Both the position numbers and the translations under genes were made by a program. Positions 41,789 to 50,819 of a DNA stretch of 64,000 bases are shown here, one piece after another (the first letter of the stretch is position 1; each line of letters opens with the position of its first letter). A model generated the notes under the pieces. The model was not told the DNA's origin. It saw only the letters and a program-made list of their open reading frames with translations, and made no database searches. The stretch is from Eisenbergiella tayi (lineage in GTDB: Bacteria > Bacillota > Clostridia > Lachnospirales > Lachnospiraceae): contig NZ_MPDJ01000001.1 of assembly GCF_001881565.1 (NCBI RefSeq), forward strand, positions 1,781,615-1,845,614, read 5' to 3'.

Positions 41789-43519
41789 ATGAAAAAAAGA
41801 ATTAAGAAAACCCTGTCTGTTTTGGCTTTGTGTACTCTGGTTTTTGCGGTAACGGGATGTGCAAAAGAGAAAGAAGCAAATCTGTATGAGGAATTCATCG
41901 TAGTGGATGTGTTTGATTCTCTTGCCAATTTCCAGGGAATACAATCAGGCTGGTTTGCTGAAATTGTGAAGGATAAATTCAATATGGAACTTAATATCAT
42001 TGCGCCTAATGTTTCCGGCGGAGGGGATACCCTGTTCGAGATCCGTTCTGCGGCAGGCAATCTGGGAGATTTGGTAGTATGTTCGGCGGAAAACGGTATA
42101 TTGCAGGATATGGTTACAGCCGGGCTGATAATTGATATGGAACCTTATTTGAAAAACAGGCAGATTATGCGCTTTAAAGATGCCATATATGATCTGAACA
42201 ACAATGTCAGCCAGCCGGGTATTTATGCCATTCCTTCCGAATTGTCCATGAATTCCCCGCTGGTCCCCATGGAAAACCCGGATCCTGTATATGGACCCTA
42301 TATCCGCTGGGATCTGTATAAAGAACTGGGATATCCCCAAATCGATGCGCTGGAGGATCTGCTCCCTGTTCTGAAACAAATGCAGGAACTGGAACCGGCT
42401 GCCGATAACGGGGAGAAAACCTATGCATTTTCCTTTTTTAAAGACTGGGATTCCAATCTGATGAATGCGGTGAAACAGCCCTGCTGTTTTTACGGCTATG
42501 ATGAATACGGTTTTGTGCTTGTGAAAGCGGACAGCAGTGATTATCAGAGTATTATAGATCCGGATTCCCTATATGTGAGAGTATTGAAATGGTACTTTGA
42601 CGCAAACCAAATGGGGCTGGTGGATCCGGAATCAAGTACGCAGACGTTTGAAAGTTTTGAAACCAAATATAAAGAAGGCCAGCTGCTTTTTTGTACATGG
42701 CCCTGGGTAGCCCAGCCTGCATACAATACACAGGAGAGGACAAAAGAAGGAAAAGGATTTATGATGGCGGATATCGGGGATATGGTTATTTATTCCTACG
42801 GCTGCAGCCCTGTAGGAAATCAGAAGGTAGTGATGTCCATCGGCTCCAAGGCGGAGGATCCGGAAAGACTGGCGGCATTCGTTGACTGGCTGTATTCACC
42901 GGAAGGAATACGGAATAACAGGGCGCAGACCTCGGGTGGAATGGCAGGACCGGAAGGCTTATGCTGGGAATATGGGGAAGACGGCCCTTATTTAACGGAT
43001 TTTGGTAAAAAAGCCTTGCTGGGCGAGGATGTGGAGGTTCCGGAGGAATGGGGGAAAGGCACCTGGTCGGAAGGAATATCCGCATTGAATTACAGTACCG
43101 TTGCTTCCTGCGAACTGGATGAAAAAGGGTATCCGTATGCGTATCTTCTATGGGATTCGGTAAGGAACATGAATATTTCCCCGCTGGAAATCGATTGGAG
43201 AGAAAAAATGGGGGCAGAAACAACCATGGAATATCTGCAGAAAAACAATAAGATCCTTGTTTCTCCGGGTACCGGCTATATGGCTCCCCAGGAAAATTCT
43301 GAGATGGCTGCTATCCGGCGGCAGTGCCGGAAGGTTATTCAAGAATATTCCTGGAATATAGTATTTGCCGCAGATGAGGCGGAATTCAACCGTTTGTATG
43401 AGCAAATGTGCAAGGAAGTGAAGGAGCTGGGCTATGAAACCATGCTGGATATCGATCTGTGGAACGCGAAGAAAAAAGAAGACGCGAGATGGGAAGCTGT
43501 GCGGAATTATGAAAAATAA
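41789..43519 (+). CDS. Second sugar-binding lipoprotein paralog (SBP-2)
   Basis: A 576-residue lipoprotein with lipobox VTGC. It is a paralog of SBP-1: both share VDVFDSLANFQGIQSGWF-like starts, RWDLYKELGYP, and FYGYDEYGF segments. It has no permease of its own and lies divergent from the response regulator, so it may feed the locus-1 permeases or act as a sensor for the kinase. The C-terminal lobe ends in a charged helix. AAGGAGACAATGAT precedes ATG 41789. Its stop abuts the stop of the GGDEF gene without any gap. Confidence 0.9.
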   Translation: MKKRIKKTLSVLALCTLVFAVTGCAKEKEANLYEEFIVVDVFDSLANFQGIQSGWFAEIVKDKFNMELNIIAPNVSGGGDTLFEIRSAAGNLGDLVVCSAENGILQDMVTAGLIIDMEPYLKNRQIMRFKDAIYDLNNNVSQPGIYAIPSELSMNSPLVPMENPDPVYGPYIRWDLYKELGYPQIDALEDLLPVLKQMQELEPAADNGEKTYAFSFFKDWDSNLMNAVKQPCCFYGYDEYGFVLVKADSSDYQSIIDPDSLYVRVLKWYFDANQMGLVDPESSTQTFESFETKYKEGQLLFCTWPWVAQPAYNTQERTKEGKGFMMADIGDMVIYSYGCSPVGNQKVVMSIGSKAEDPERLAAFVDWLYSPEGIRNNRAQTSGGMAGPEGLCWEYGEDGPYLTDFGKKALLGEDVEVPEEWGKGTWSEGISALNYSTVASCELDEKGYPYAYLLWDSVRNMNISPLEIDWREKMGAETTMEYLQKNNKILVSPGTGYMAPQENSEMAAIRRQCRKVIQEYSWNIVFAADEAEFNRLYEQMCKEVKELGYETMLDIDLWNAKKKEDARWEAVRNYEK

Positions 43520-44614
43520 TTATGTTTCTTTATTCGTTGAACATTTGTCTTTCTGCAACGGCTGCAGCGGATAAAAACTAAAAGACAGAAGAAGATCTTC
43601 CCTGTCAGGAACCCGTACCCGGAAAGAATTCTGGATACGGGTTGTGATGATGTTCATATTTTCCAAAGCTGCACCGGGCAGCATGGCCAAAAACTGACAG
43701 CTGCTGTACCGGGTATAAATATCGCTGGAACGAAGGGAACTGCACAGGCTTTCTCTTAATTTTTCCATCAGAAAAGCCCTGTTATCAAGAGAAATAAAAA
43801 CGCCGTCCTGATCAGTCATGGATACAAGAATCATGTGAACACTTGATCCGGTTCGTGATAAACCCCGTACTAAAAAACGGTATACGGATATAAATACATC
43901 ATAATTCTGACAATAAGCTCCTTTTGCAGGATTAGATTCCCGGAGCTGAAGACTGATAGCTTTAATATCACTTGCAGCGACTGAATGATTCTGTCTTGTT
44001 TCCATGCCGGCATCACTTGTTTTCATTGTGGGCTTATAAAAATTAAGGGCCTTATTCCAGTCCTTTTTTCCAATTCGCATGGCAATGTCTGCTTTTTCAT
44101 ACAAGGTCTGAAAACTGTCAGTATCGCGTGAAAACTCTGCGCCGACCGTAACACAAAGCCGCCCATTTATGCCCAGTTGTTGTCCTGCCTGCTTAAATCG
44201 GGAATTGAGACTGCCCACTTTATTCTTTATCATGTCTTCCTTATATTCACCTGGCATAAATACTGCAAATTCATCACCGCCAATACGCCCAATCAGATCT
44301 TTTCTGAAGAAACACAACTCCATAATTCTTGACAGTTCGACTAATGTCCTGTCTCCTGTAAGATGGCCATATTTGTCATTAATGTACTTAAATTCGTCTA
44401 TATCCATCATAAGAAATACTCCGGGAATTTTATCTGTGAGCAATTTGTTTACTTCTGATTCAATTGCCCTGCGATTCAATAATCCTGTCAAAGAATCCTG
44501 CTGTGTTAATTTTTGGAGACGTGAATTTTCCATTTTTAACACCTCAAGTTCATCAGTATTATCAGTCTTTTGTACCATACCTTCTTCACAACTCTTTTTC
44601 CGATTTATGCTCAT
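43520..44614 (-). CDS. Diguanylate cyclase with a second, degenerate GGDEF-like domain
   Basis: A 364-residue soluble protein. A short coiled N-terminus (about 20-40) precedes a GGDEF domain (about 40-195) with intact active site GGDEF at 112-116 and the substrate segment MDIDEFKYINDKYGH, so it should make cyclic di-GMP. Residues about 225-350 look like another GGDEF fold whose signature has decayed (DIYTRYSSCQFLAMLPG in place of RxGGDEF). The RxxD inhibitory site is not clear. It has no membrane segment or sensor domain. The gene shares its upstream region with the LytTR regulator. Confidence 0.85.
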   Translation of the reverse strand: MSINRKKSCEEGMVQKTDNTDELEVLKMENSRLQKLTQQDSLTGLLNRRAIESEVNKLLTDKIPGVFLMMDIDEFKYINDKYGHLTGDRTLVELSRIMELCFFRKDLIGRIGGDEFAVFMPGEYKEDMIKNKVGSLNSRFKQAGQQLGINGRLCVTVGAEFSRDTDSFQTLYEKADIAMRIGKKDWNKALNFYKPTMKTSDAGMETRQNHSVAASDIKAISLQLRESNPAKGAYCQNYDVFISVYRFLVRGLSRTGSSVHMILVSMTDQDGVFISLDNRAFLMEKLRESLCSSLRSSDIYTRYSSCQFLAMLPGAALENMNIITTRIQNSFRVRVPDREDLLLSFSFYPLQPLQKDKCSTNKET

Positions 44615-44740
44615 GAATGGCTGCTCCTTTATATACCCTTACCACATTTAGAACGAGAATCTATATATGATTTGTTCTATAAGAATAATGGATTTATAAT
44701 AATTTTATTTTACAGCCTGGTAATTTTAAAATCAATAAAA

Positions 44741-44769
44741 TTCGTAAACGGAAAATATAGTTCGTAAAC
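44741..44769. promoter_or_regulatory. Direct-repeat operator, probable LytTR site
   Basis: TTCGTAAAC occurs at 44,741-44,749 and 44,761-44,769, 20 bases apart, ending 11 bases before a -35 box. LytTR proteins bind paired 9-bp repeats about two helix turns apart upstream of weak promoters, so autoregulation is likely. Confidence 0.62.
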
Positions 44770-44780
44770 AGAATAGAATG

Positions 44781-44809
44781 TTGCATGAGACGAATATATC
44801 AGTTATAAT
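44781..44809 (+). promoter_or_regulatory. Promoter of the LytTR regulator
   Basis: TTGCAT and TATAAT are 17 bases apart, 59 bases before the start codon. The -10 is perfect and the -35 is poor, consistent with need for an activator. Confidence 0.7.
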
Positions 44810-44867
44810 AAATTCAATATTTTCAAAAATAATACGGTAATAATATAAAAGAAGACAGAGAGAAAAA

Positions 44868-45635
44868 ATGAGATACAGTAATTATACAAAGCAGGAAATT
44901 TTAGAAAAGACCCGTGAAGCCATACATATGTTTATACGCAAACAGGTCAGACCATTCGCTGAATTGCTGGATGACAATTTCGTATGGATCGGGGATTTTG
45001 AACCGCTTTACATGAAGGGAATTCCTGCCTTTTTGGAAAGTGTAAAAGAAGAGATCCAGGAACAGCCTGTAGATATTACAGAAGAAGAGTATGCTCTATT
45101 GTCTCATGAAAGCCATATATGGATAACGTATGGACGTTTTACGGCGACAGCTTTGGGGCTTTCTTCCAGAATCCATTTCACCTTTGTATGGAGACAAAAC
45201 GGTAATGCTTTACGGCTCCTTCATGCCAATGCCAACCATGCCAAGAAGATGCCGTATGAAAATGCACAGTCCAAGATATTTGAAAATTGTAACCAGACAG
45301 ATCATATGCTTTATCCGGCAGATGCCAGTAAGCTGACGATCCGTAATCTGAGCGGAAGTATTCATTATCTGCTGACAGATGAAATATTATTTATGAAAGC
45401 GAATAATAAGATCTGTGAGATTGTAACACAGAATGGTATTGTTTCCTGTCGTATGACTTTAACAGAACTTGAAAATTTCCCATTCATCCGGATCCATAAG
45501 AGTTATCTGGTAAACAAGGCTTATATCCGTGAGATATGCCGGTATACGGCGGTATTATCAAACGGAATACAGCTTCCTATCGGGAAAAAATGGTATATGG
45601 ACTTAAAAAAGTGCTTGAAGGAAAGAGGAGAGTAG
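44868..45635 (+). CDS. NTF2/SnoaL-like sensor fused to a LytTR DNA-binding domain
   Basis: A 255-residue regulator. Residues about 10-130 resemble an NTF2/SnoaL-like cone fold (LLDDNFVWIGDFEPLYMKGIPAFLES, ITYGRFTATALG, HFTFVWRQNG) that could bind a small ligand. Residues about 150-250 are a LytTR domain (DEILFMKANNKICEIVTQNG, FIRIHKSYLVNKAYI, LPIGKKWYMDLK). There is no receiver domain, so it appears to be a one-component regulator. Its own promoter has tandem TTCGTAAAC sites. The divergent GGDEF gene is a likely second target. Confidence 0.85.
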   Translation: MRYSNYTKQEILEKTREAIHMFIRKQVRPFAELLDDNFVWIGDFEPLYMKGIPAFLESVKEEIQEQPVDITEEEYALLSHESHIWITYGRFTATALGLSSRIHFTFVWRQNGNALRLLHANANHAKKMPYENAQSKIFENCNQTDHMLYPADASKLTIRNLSGSIHYLLTDEILFMKANNKICEIVTQNGIVSCRMTLTELENFPFIRIHKSYLVNKAYIREICRYTAVLSNGIQLPIGKKWYMDLKKCLKERGE

Positions 45636-45663
45636 CTGAAATTTTCTTTTATCTAAAATATAA

Positions 45664-45700
45664 AAATGCTGCAGATTCTAATCGGATCCGCAGCGTTTTT
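45664..45700. terminator. Bidirectional terminator between convergent genes
   Basis: GCTGC (45,668-45,672) and GCAGC (45,690-45,694) anchor a stem with further pairing inside. TTTTT follows on the plus strand and AAAAA precedes it, giving a T-run on the minus strand. Confidence 0.7.
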
Positions 45701-45723
45701 ATATTTTATTTCATAGATAATAT

Positions 45724-46296
45724 TTATTGCGGAGTGATGGTTGCCCCGCAATGCCCGCAGAATTTCGCGTCCTTATTCAGCGGTTCCCCGCATACAGGAC
45801 ATTTTGCCGTTTCCGTTTTATCCTCTTCCTTTGCTGCCTTTTCCGGTTCAAGAGAAGAACCGCATTGCGTACAGAACTTCAGCCCCTCCGGATTTACCGC
45901 CTGACAATTGGGGCATACGACCATAGATTCCGGTTCCGGCGCTTTTTCGTCGGCTTCAGCCTCTTCTTTAGTCTCTTCTTCCTTTTTCGGTTCTTCCTGT
46001 CCGGAAGACTCTTTGTTTACACCGTTTTCTTTTTTAATCCGTTCTATTTCCGCCTGTGCCTGCTCGATAGCCTCATAATGGCTGGCTGCGTTGTCACAGA
46101 ATTCCTGGATTTCCGTATCAATGGGTTCCTCATCAGCGAATTTTTTATAGTAAAACTCTCCGATTTTTTTCAGATCCTCAGCCACCGCACTTTTTTCTGT
46201 AGCGATTTTAGCATTCAGCTTTGTGATCTCAATAGCATCATTCGTTCTGTCACCGATATTCTTAGCGATATTTCCAATCTTATCAAATAAATCCAT
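45724..46296 (-). CDS. Zinc-ribbon protein with helical N-terminus
   Basis: A 190-residue cytoplasmic protein. Residues 1-95 are helical, probably coiled coil (IGNIAKNIGDRTNDAIEITKLNAKI). An acidic Glu/Lys linker follows, then two zinc ribbons (CPNCQ...CTQCG and CPVCG...CGHCG). Proteins of this plan are common in Clostridia; their function is not established. GGAGGTATTGATAAT is a good ribosome site. It is followed by a terminator shared with the LytTR gene. Confidence 0.75.
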   Translation of the reverse strand: MDLFDKIGNIAKNIGDRTNDAIEITKLNAKIATEKSAVAEDLKKIGEFYYKKFADEEPIDTEIQEFCDNAASHYEAIEQAQAEIERIKKENGVNKESSGQEEPKKEEETKEEAEADEKAPEPESMVVCPNCQAVNPEGLKFCTQCGSSLEPEKAAKEEDKTETAKCPVCGEPLNKDAKFCGHCGATITPQ

Positions 46297-46395
46297 ATTA
46301 TCAATACCTCCTTTTCCAACATTCTATGCGCAGATTTGGGAAATAACAAGGGACTTTAGAAATACTTTAGAAAGATTAAGAATTTCTTTTTCTAT

Positions 46396-46434
46396 GAAAA
46401 GAGCCGTTGTCCAAAATGGGCACCGGCTCTTTCG
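46396..46434 (-). terminator. Terminator of the alcohol dehydrogenase gene
   Basis: AAAGAGCCG (46,398-46,406) and CGGCTCTTT (46,424-46,432) pair; the minus strand ends in TTTTC. Confidence 0.75.
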
Positions 46435-46448
46435 TATAGGGGAAACTC

Positions 46449-47660
46449 TTAGAAATCTATTTCTGCATCATAGTAGCATGCCTTCAGGAGCTTTTCCATT
46501 TCCTCCTGTGTGGGGATACGGGGATTGCTTCCTGTACAGGCATCACCGATTGCAAGCTCTGCAACAGTGGGAAGCTTATCCAGGAATTCCTTCTCATCAA
46601 TGATGGAGGTATCGGCTATAAGGCCGCCTTCACCATAATTCTTAATTCCGAGAGGGATATTCAGCATTCTGTTCATATTACGCAGTTCTTCAATTAAAGC
46701 TTCAATCAGCTCGTCCGTGGTATTGCCGGGAAGGCTGATAAATCTGGCAATGTCCGCATAACGTTCAGCGGCTTCCTCATTTTTGGCGTTAAATTTAATA
46801 ACCTTGGGAAGATACATGGCATTGGCTGCACCGTGGATAATATGTCCTCCGGAGAAGGCAGCGCCTGTCTTGTGAGCCATGGAATGGACAATTCCCAACA
46901 GGGCGTTGGAGAATGCCATACCTGCCAGGCACTGCGCATCATGCATCTGAGCCCTGGCGTCCATATCGCCGTCATAGGATTTCTTAAGGTAATCATGAAT
47001 CATTTTAATCGCATGAAGCGCCAGGGGATCCGTATAGTTGCAATGTAAGGTGGAAACATAAGCCTCAATTGCATGGGTCATGGCATCCATGCCTGTATGC
47101 GCTACCAGCTTGGGAGGCATTGTCTCCGCCAGGGCAGGATCAACGATTGCCACATCAGGAGTAATGTTGAAGTCTGCCAGAGGATATTTGACACCCTTCT
47201 GGTAATCAGTGATAACTGCAAATGCGGTAACTTCCGTTGCCGTTCCGGATGTAGAAGGAATCGCACAGAAATGAGCTTTCTGACGCAGTTCCGGGAAGGA
47301 AAACGGAGTGATCAGATCTTCAAAGGTTACATCCGGATATTCATAAAATGCCCACATGGTTTTGGCTGCATCGATAGGAGAGCCTCCGCCCATGGCAACA
47401 ATCCAGTCGGGTTCGAATTCCTGCATCATTTTGGCACCGCGCATAACTGTTTCTACAGAAGGATCAGCTTCCACACCTTCGAAAAGCTTAACTTCCATGC
47501 CGGCTTCCTTCAGATACTCTTCAGCCTGTCCCAGAAATCCGCCTCTCTTCATGGAACCGCCGCCAACTACAATAATGGCTTTTTTTCCTTTAAGATTCTT
47601 CAGTTCAGCCAGAGATCCTTTTCCATGATATAAATCACGCGGTAAAGTAAAACGTCCCAT
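46449..47660 (-). CDS. Iron-containing alcohol dehydrogenase
   Basis: A 403-residue NAD(P)H-dependent dehydrogenase, likely reducing aldehydes (for example acetaldehyde or butyraldehyde) to alcohols in fermentation. The dinucleotide site shows GGGSMK and MGGGSPIDAAK. The metal-binding region has AHTGMDAMTHAIEAY and, later, GIVHSMAHKTGA and SGGHIIHGAANA histidines. Length and order match type III alcohol dehydrogenases of butanol-dehydrogenase type. AAGGAGGTATTTGCA precedes ATG 47660. A Rex-like operator in the upstream region suggests redox control. Confidence 0.92.
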   Translation of the reverse strand: MGRFTLPRDLYHGKGSLAELKNLKGKKAIIVVGGGSMKRGGFLGQAEEYLKEAGMEVKLFEGVEADPSVETVMRGAKMMQEFEPDWIVAMGGGSPIDAAKTMWAFYEYPDVTFEDLITPFSFPELRQKAHFCAIPSTSGTATEVTAFAVITDYQKGVKYPLADFNITPDVAIVDPALAETMPPKLVAHTGMDAMTHAIEAYVSTLHCNYTDPLALHAIKMIHDYLKKSYDGDMDARAQMHDAQCLAGMAFSNALLGIVHSMAHKTGAAFSGGHIIHGAANAMYLPKVIKFNAKNEEAAERYADIARFISLPGNTTDELIEALIEELRNMNRMLNIPLGIKNYGEGGLIADTSIIDEKEFLDKLPTVAELAIGDACTGSNPRIPTQEEMEKLLKACYYDAEIDF

Positions 47661-47747
47661 TGCAAATACCTCCTTAAAATATGTAATAGTGTCGTAACCG
47701 GGTATGTCATGCTCCCCTCAATGTCATTTTATTATATGACGCCCCGT

Positions 47748-47765
47748 TTGTTAATATTTTAACAC
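47748..47765. promoter_or_regulatory. Rex-type operator upstream of the alcohol dehydrogenase
   Basis: TTGTTAATATTTTAACAC matches the Rex consensus TTGTTAANNNNTTAACAA at all fixed positions but the last. It overlaps a larger palindrome, TTTGTTAATA/TATTAACAAA (47,747-47,774). Rex represses fermentation genes when NADH is low. The site is 88 bases before the dehydrogenase start and 119 bases before the response regulator. Confidence 0.75.
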
Positions 47766-47883
47766 TATTAACAAATAATGTCAAATGAAATAAAATAACT
47801 TACGATTTTGTGAATACTGTGTTTCTTGAATTATTTTCTCTACTATAGTATTCTTGTATCAAAAGGAAAAAGGGGGGAGAAGA

Positions 47884-49446
47884 ATGGACATCAGTATTTT
47901 AATTGTAGATGATGATAAGCTGGTGGTGGAAAAGCTGGTGGAAGGGGTTAACTGGAAGCAGCTGGGGATAGGTATCGTACTGACTGCCTATAATATCAGA
48001 CAGGCTAAGGAAATCCTGGAAGAGGCCAGGGTGGATATTCTTCTTTCTGATATTGAAATGCCTCAGGGGAGCGGACTGGAACTGCTGGAATGGGTCAGAA
48101 ATAAAGAGATTCCCGTGGAATGTATATTTTTAAGCAGCTATGCCTATTTTGCCTATGCCCAGAAAGCAATCAACCTCAAATCAAGGGAATATATGTTAAA
48201 ACCGGTTTCCAACAGAGAACTGGAGGAAGCTTTGGGAAGCATTGTGGAGATTCTGCAGAAAAAACGGGAAGAACAGGGAGAAGGGGAGGACAAAAAATCA
48301 GCCTTTTGGGAGAGGTATCTTCTGCAGGAAAACTACAGCCGGTCTCTCCTTGAGAAAGGTTATAAAGAGGGGATATGCAGTCCGGAGGGGAAATATTTTC
48401 TGGAAATCATACGGATTTTTCCCGATTCTGATACTAAGAAAAAGAAGAATCTTGTTTTGTATCATTTTATTATTCAGAATGTTGCCGCAGAATTCATGGA
48501 AGACAGGCATCAGAAGCTGATGGCCGTCCTCCGTGAGAGTGATTATGAATGGGTTCTTGTGGCGGAAGAAAAAGGAAGCCAGGAAGAAAGAAAAATGGAT
48601 TCCTGCCAGCTGAAGGAATGTCTGGAAAAAGCGCTGCATATGCGTGTATGCTTTTATATGGGAGTGAGTTCTTCCGTGGAAGAGCTGGGAAAAAGCCGGA
48701 GGAATCTGGAACAGATGGAGCAGGAAGCGGTACCCGGTAATAACGGGATGCTTTTTGAAGAGGAATGGGATAAGAAGGATATTGCCTATGTATCCCCGCC
48801 GTGGGAGATTTGGGAAAAGGAAATGTCGGCTTCGGATATGATAGCCGATACCCAGGAGAAAATCCTTCATTTTCTGGAGGAGCTCTGGAACAGCAATCAG
48901 GTGACAATTTCCACACTGGAGCAATTCCGGAGGGAACTGATGCAGATGATATACAGGTATCTGAATAAACAGGATGTGCTGATTACCAGGATTTTTGACG
49001 GAAGAGAATTTGATGAGCATTATGAGAGTGCGGTGGCAACCCTTCCAGACATGGAAATTTTTATCCGTTATATTTTTGAAAAGCTTGCTGGCTTTCAGCA
49101 TCAGGATAACCGGCAGGAGTCGGTGGTAGAACAGATCAAGCACTACATAAATGATCATCTGAAGGAGGATTTGTCCCGGAAAACCCTGGCCGGATCCGTA
49201 TATTTGTCAGAAGATTATGTTTCCAAGATATTTATGAATGTTACCGGAATCTCCATCCCAAGCTATGTAGCCTCCTGCAGGATGCAGAAAGCGCAGGAAT
49301 ATCTGAAGTATTCCACCTTTTCAGTGAGCAAGGTGGCGCTGGAGGTAGGCTACAGCAACTTTTCCTATTTCAGCAAAACCTTCCGGGATTATACCGGCTG
49401 CACTCCCAATGAGTACAGAAACAGGGTAACAAAAAAGCAGGATTAA
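47884..49446 (+). CDS. AraC-type response regulator (glycan locus 2)
   Basis: A 520-residue regulator. The receiver domain (1-120) has ILIVDDDKLVVEKL, phospho-acceptor D in ILLSDIEMP near residue 55 and the lysine in YMLKPVSN. A long middle region follows, then a C-terminal AraC domain (about 415-515) with LSRKTLAGSVYLSEDYVSKIFMN and VSKVALEVGYSNFSYFSKTFRDYTG. Its probable partner is the kinase at 55,742, with the transporter and glycosidase genes between them. ATG 47884 has AAAAAGGGGGGAGAAG; an upstream in-frame start at 47854 lacks support. Confidence 0.93.
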   Translation: MDISILIVDDDKLVVEKLVEGVNWKQLGIGIVLTAYNIRQAKEILEEARVDILLSDIEMPQGSGLELLEWVRNKEIPVECIFLSSYAYFAYAQKAINLKSREYMLKPVSNRELEEALGSIVEILQKKREEQGEGEDKKSAFWERYLLQENYSRSLLEKGYKEGICSPEGKYFLEIIRIFPDSDTKKKKNLVLYHFIIQNVAAEFMEDRHQKLMAVLRESDYEWVLVAEEKGSQEERKMDSCQLKECLEKALHMRVCFYMGVSSSVEELGKSRRNLEQMEQEAVPGNNGMLFEEEWDKKDIAYVSPPWEIWEKEMSASDMIADTQEKILHFLEELWNSNQVTISTLEQFRRELMQMIYRYLNKQDVLITRIFDGREFDEHYESAVATLPDMEIFIRYIFEKLAGFQHQDNRQESVVEQIKHYINDHLKEDLSRKTLAGSVYLSEDYVSKIFMNVTGISIPSYVASCRMQKAQEYLKYSTFSVSKVALEVGYSNFSYFSKTFRDYTGCTPNEYRNRVTKKQD

Positions 49447-49470
49447 GAAAGCCGTATAAAAAGCAATAAT

Positions 49471-49538
49471 AGCAGATATATGTAATACAGGGCCCCTTTT
49501 CCATTCGGAGTATCTGATTCATATATCTGCTTTTTTTT
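49471..49538 (+). terminator. Terminator after response regulator 2
   Basis: AGCAGATATATG (49,471-49,482) and CATATATCTGCT (49,520-49,531) pair perfectly around a 37-base loop and are followed by eight Ts. The rest of the 409-base gap to the next gene holds no visible gene. Confidence 0.75.
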
Positions 49539-49783
49539 CGGGCAATTATCACATTTTTGTTATCAGGCCGGAATAATGACAGATTTATGTTTATCCCCTC
49601 CTATTGACTTTTATATAAATTATCATTTTTAAGCTGTAAATAACAAAATTATGGCCTTCTTTACGGAGCTTATATAAAGAAAACCCCGTATTTTTGTTAT
49701 GTGCTCAGCTTAGAATTTATAGATTAATATTTCATAAAAATATACAATATTTACAGAAAGCAAAATAAATATTTGTACAATAA

Positions 49784-49812
49784 TTAAAACTGACGAAAAA
49801 GTATGGCATAAT
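49784..49812 (+). promoter_or_regulatory. Possible promoter of the locus-2 transporter operon
   Basis: TTAAAA and CATAAT are separated by 17 bases, 44 bases before the permease start. Both boxes are weak, as expected if the AraC regulator activates it. Confidence 0.4.
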
Positions 49813-49855
49813 CCTAAAAAAGTAGCACAAGTAATTAAAAAAGAAGTTGGGAGTG

Positions 49856-50806
49856 ATGAAAAGAGTGGCACGACAGAAAACAGCAGTAAGCACTGCAAAG
49901 CCAGTCAGTATCGGAAAGAGGTTGAAAAGAAGCGGTTCCCTGTATTTGCTGATGCTTCCCTCGCTGGTAATTATGTTCCTTTTTACCTATATTCCGATGT
50001 ATGGCGTATCCATAGCTTTCAAAGATTTTACACCGTCGCAGGGAATCATGGGGAGCAGCTGGGCCGGGCTGAAGTATTTCAGACAGTATTTTAATTCCTA
50101 TCAGTTCTGGATAACCATCAAAAATACGCTGGTAATCAGCTTATACAGCATTGTGGTTACTTTCCCCCTCCCGATTGCACTGGCACTTATGTGCAATCAG
50201 ATGGCAAGAAAGGGATTCAAGAAGTTTTTTCAGGTATCCACTTATCTTCCCCACTTTATTTCCACAGTGGTTATGTGCGGTATGATCATCCTGTTCCTTT
50301 CACCCAGCCAGGGAATTATTGCAAAGCTTCTGAGCTTTGTGGGAATTACCCTTCCCAACCTGATGGGCCAGCCCTCCGCTTTTTCCAGTATCTATGTATG
50401 GACCGAAGCCTGGCAGCATGTGGGCTGGGACAGTATCCTTTACATAGCGGCCCTGTCGGCAGTGGATCCTTCCCTTTATGAGGCGGCTACCATGGACGGC
50501 GCCAGCAAATGGCAGAAGCTGGTGAATATCGATATTCCCATGCTGCTTCCTACCGCAACCATCATGTTTATCCTCCGTACAGGCAGCATCATGAGCGTAG
50601 GCTTTGAAAAGGTTTATCTGCTTCAGAATACCCTTAACAGCAGTGCGAGTGAAATCATCTCCACCTATGTATATAAGATGGGTCTGGTAAGCAGCCAGTA
50701 CAGCCTGTCAGCCGCAATCGGCCTGTTTAACAATATAATAAATCTGGTATTGCTTCTTTCTGTGAACTATATCTCAAAGAAGATGAGTGATACTTCACTG
50801 GTATAA
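49856..50806 (+). CDS. LplB-type sugar ABC transporter permease (locus 2)
   Basis: A 316-residue permease of standard length with six membrane helices (LYLLMLPSLVIMFLFTYIPM first) and the EAA loop YEAATMDGASKWQKLVNIDIP. It pairs with the YtcP-like permease 13 bases downstream. ATG 49856 was chosen because GGGAG is just upstream; a TTG at 49847 is in frame. No ATPase subunit is encoded nearby. Confidence 0.93.
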   Translation: MKRVARQKTAVSTAKPVSIGKRLKRSGSLYLLMLPSLVIMFLFTYIPMYGVSIAFKDFTPSQGIMGSSWAGLKYFRQYFNSYQFWITIKNTLVISLYSIVVTFPLPIALALMCNQMARKGFKKFFQVSTYLPHFISTVVMCGMIILFLSPSQGIIAKLLSFVGITLPNLMGQPSAFSSIYVWTEAWQHVGWDSILYIAALSAVDPSLYEAATMDGASKWQKLVNIDIPMLLPTATIMFILRTGSIMSVGFEKVYLLQNTLNSSASEIISTYVYKMGLVSSQYSLSAAIGLFNNIINLVLLLSVNYISKKMSDTSLV

Positions 50807-50819
50807 GGGGGAAACAGAA

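Noticed and set aside
42786..43223. Antisense frames in SBP-2 and other sugar-locus genes
   Set aside because: They lie wholly within well-supported genes, lack ribosome sites and give Pro/Ser/Leu-rich shadow proteins.
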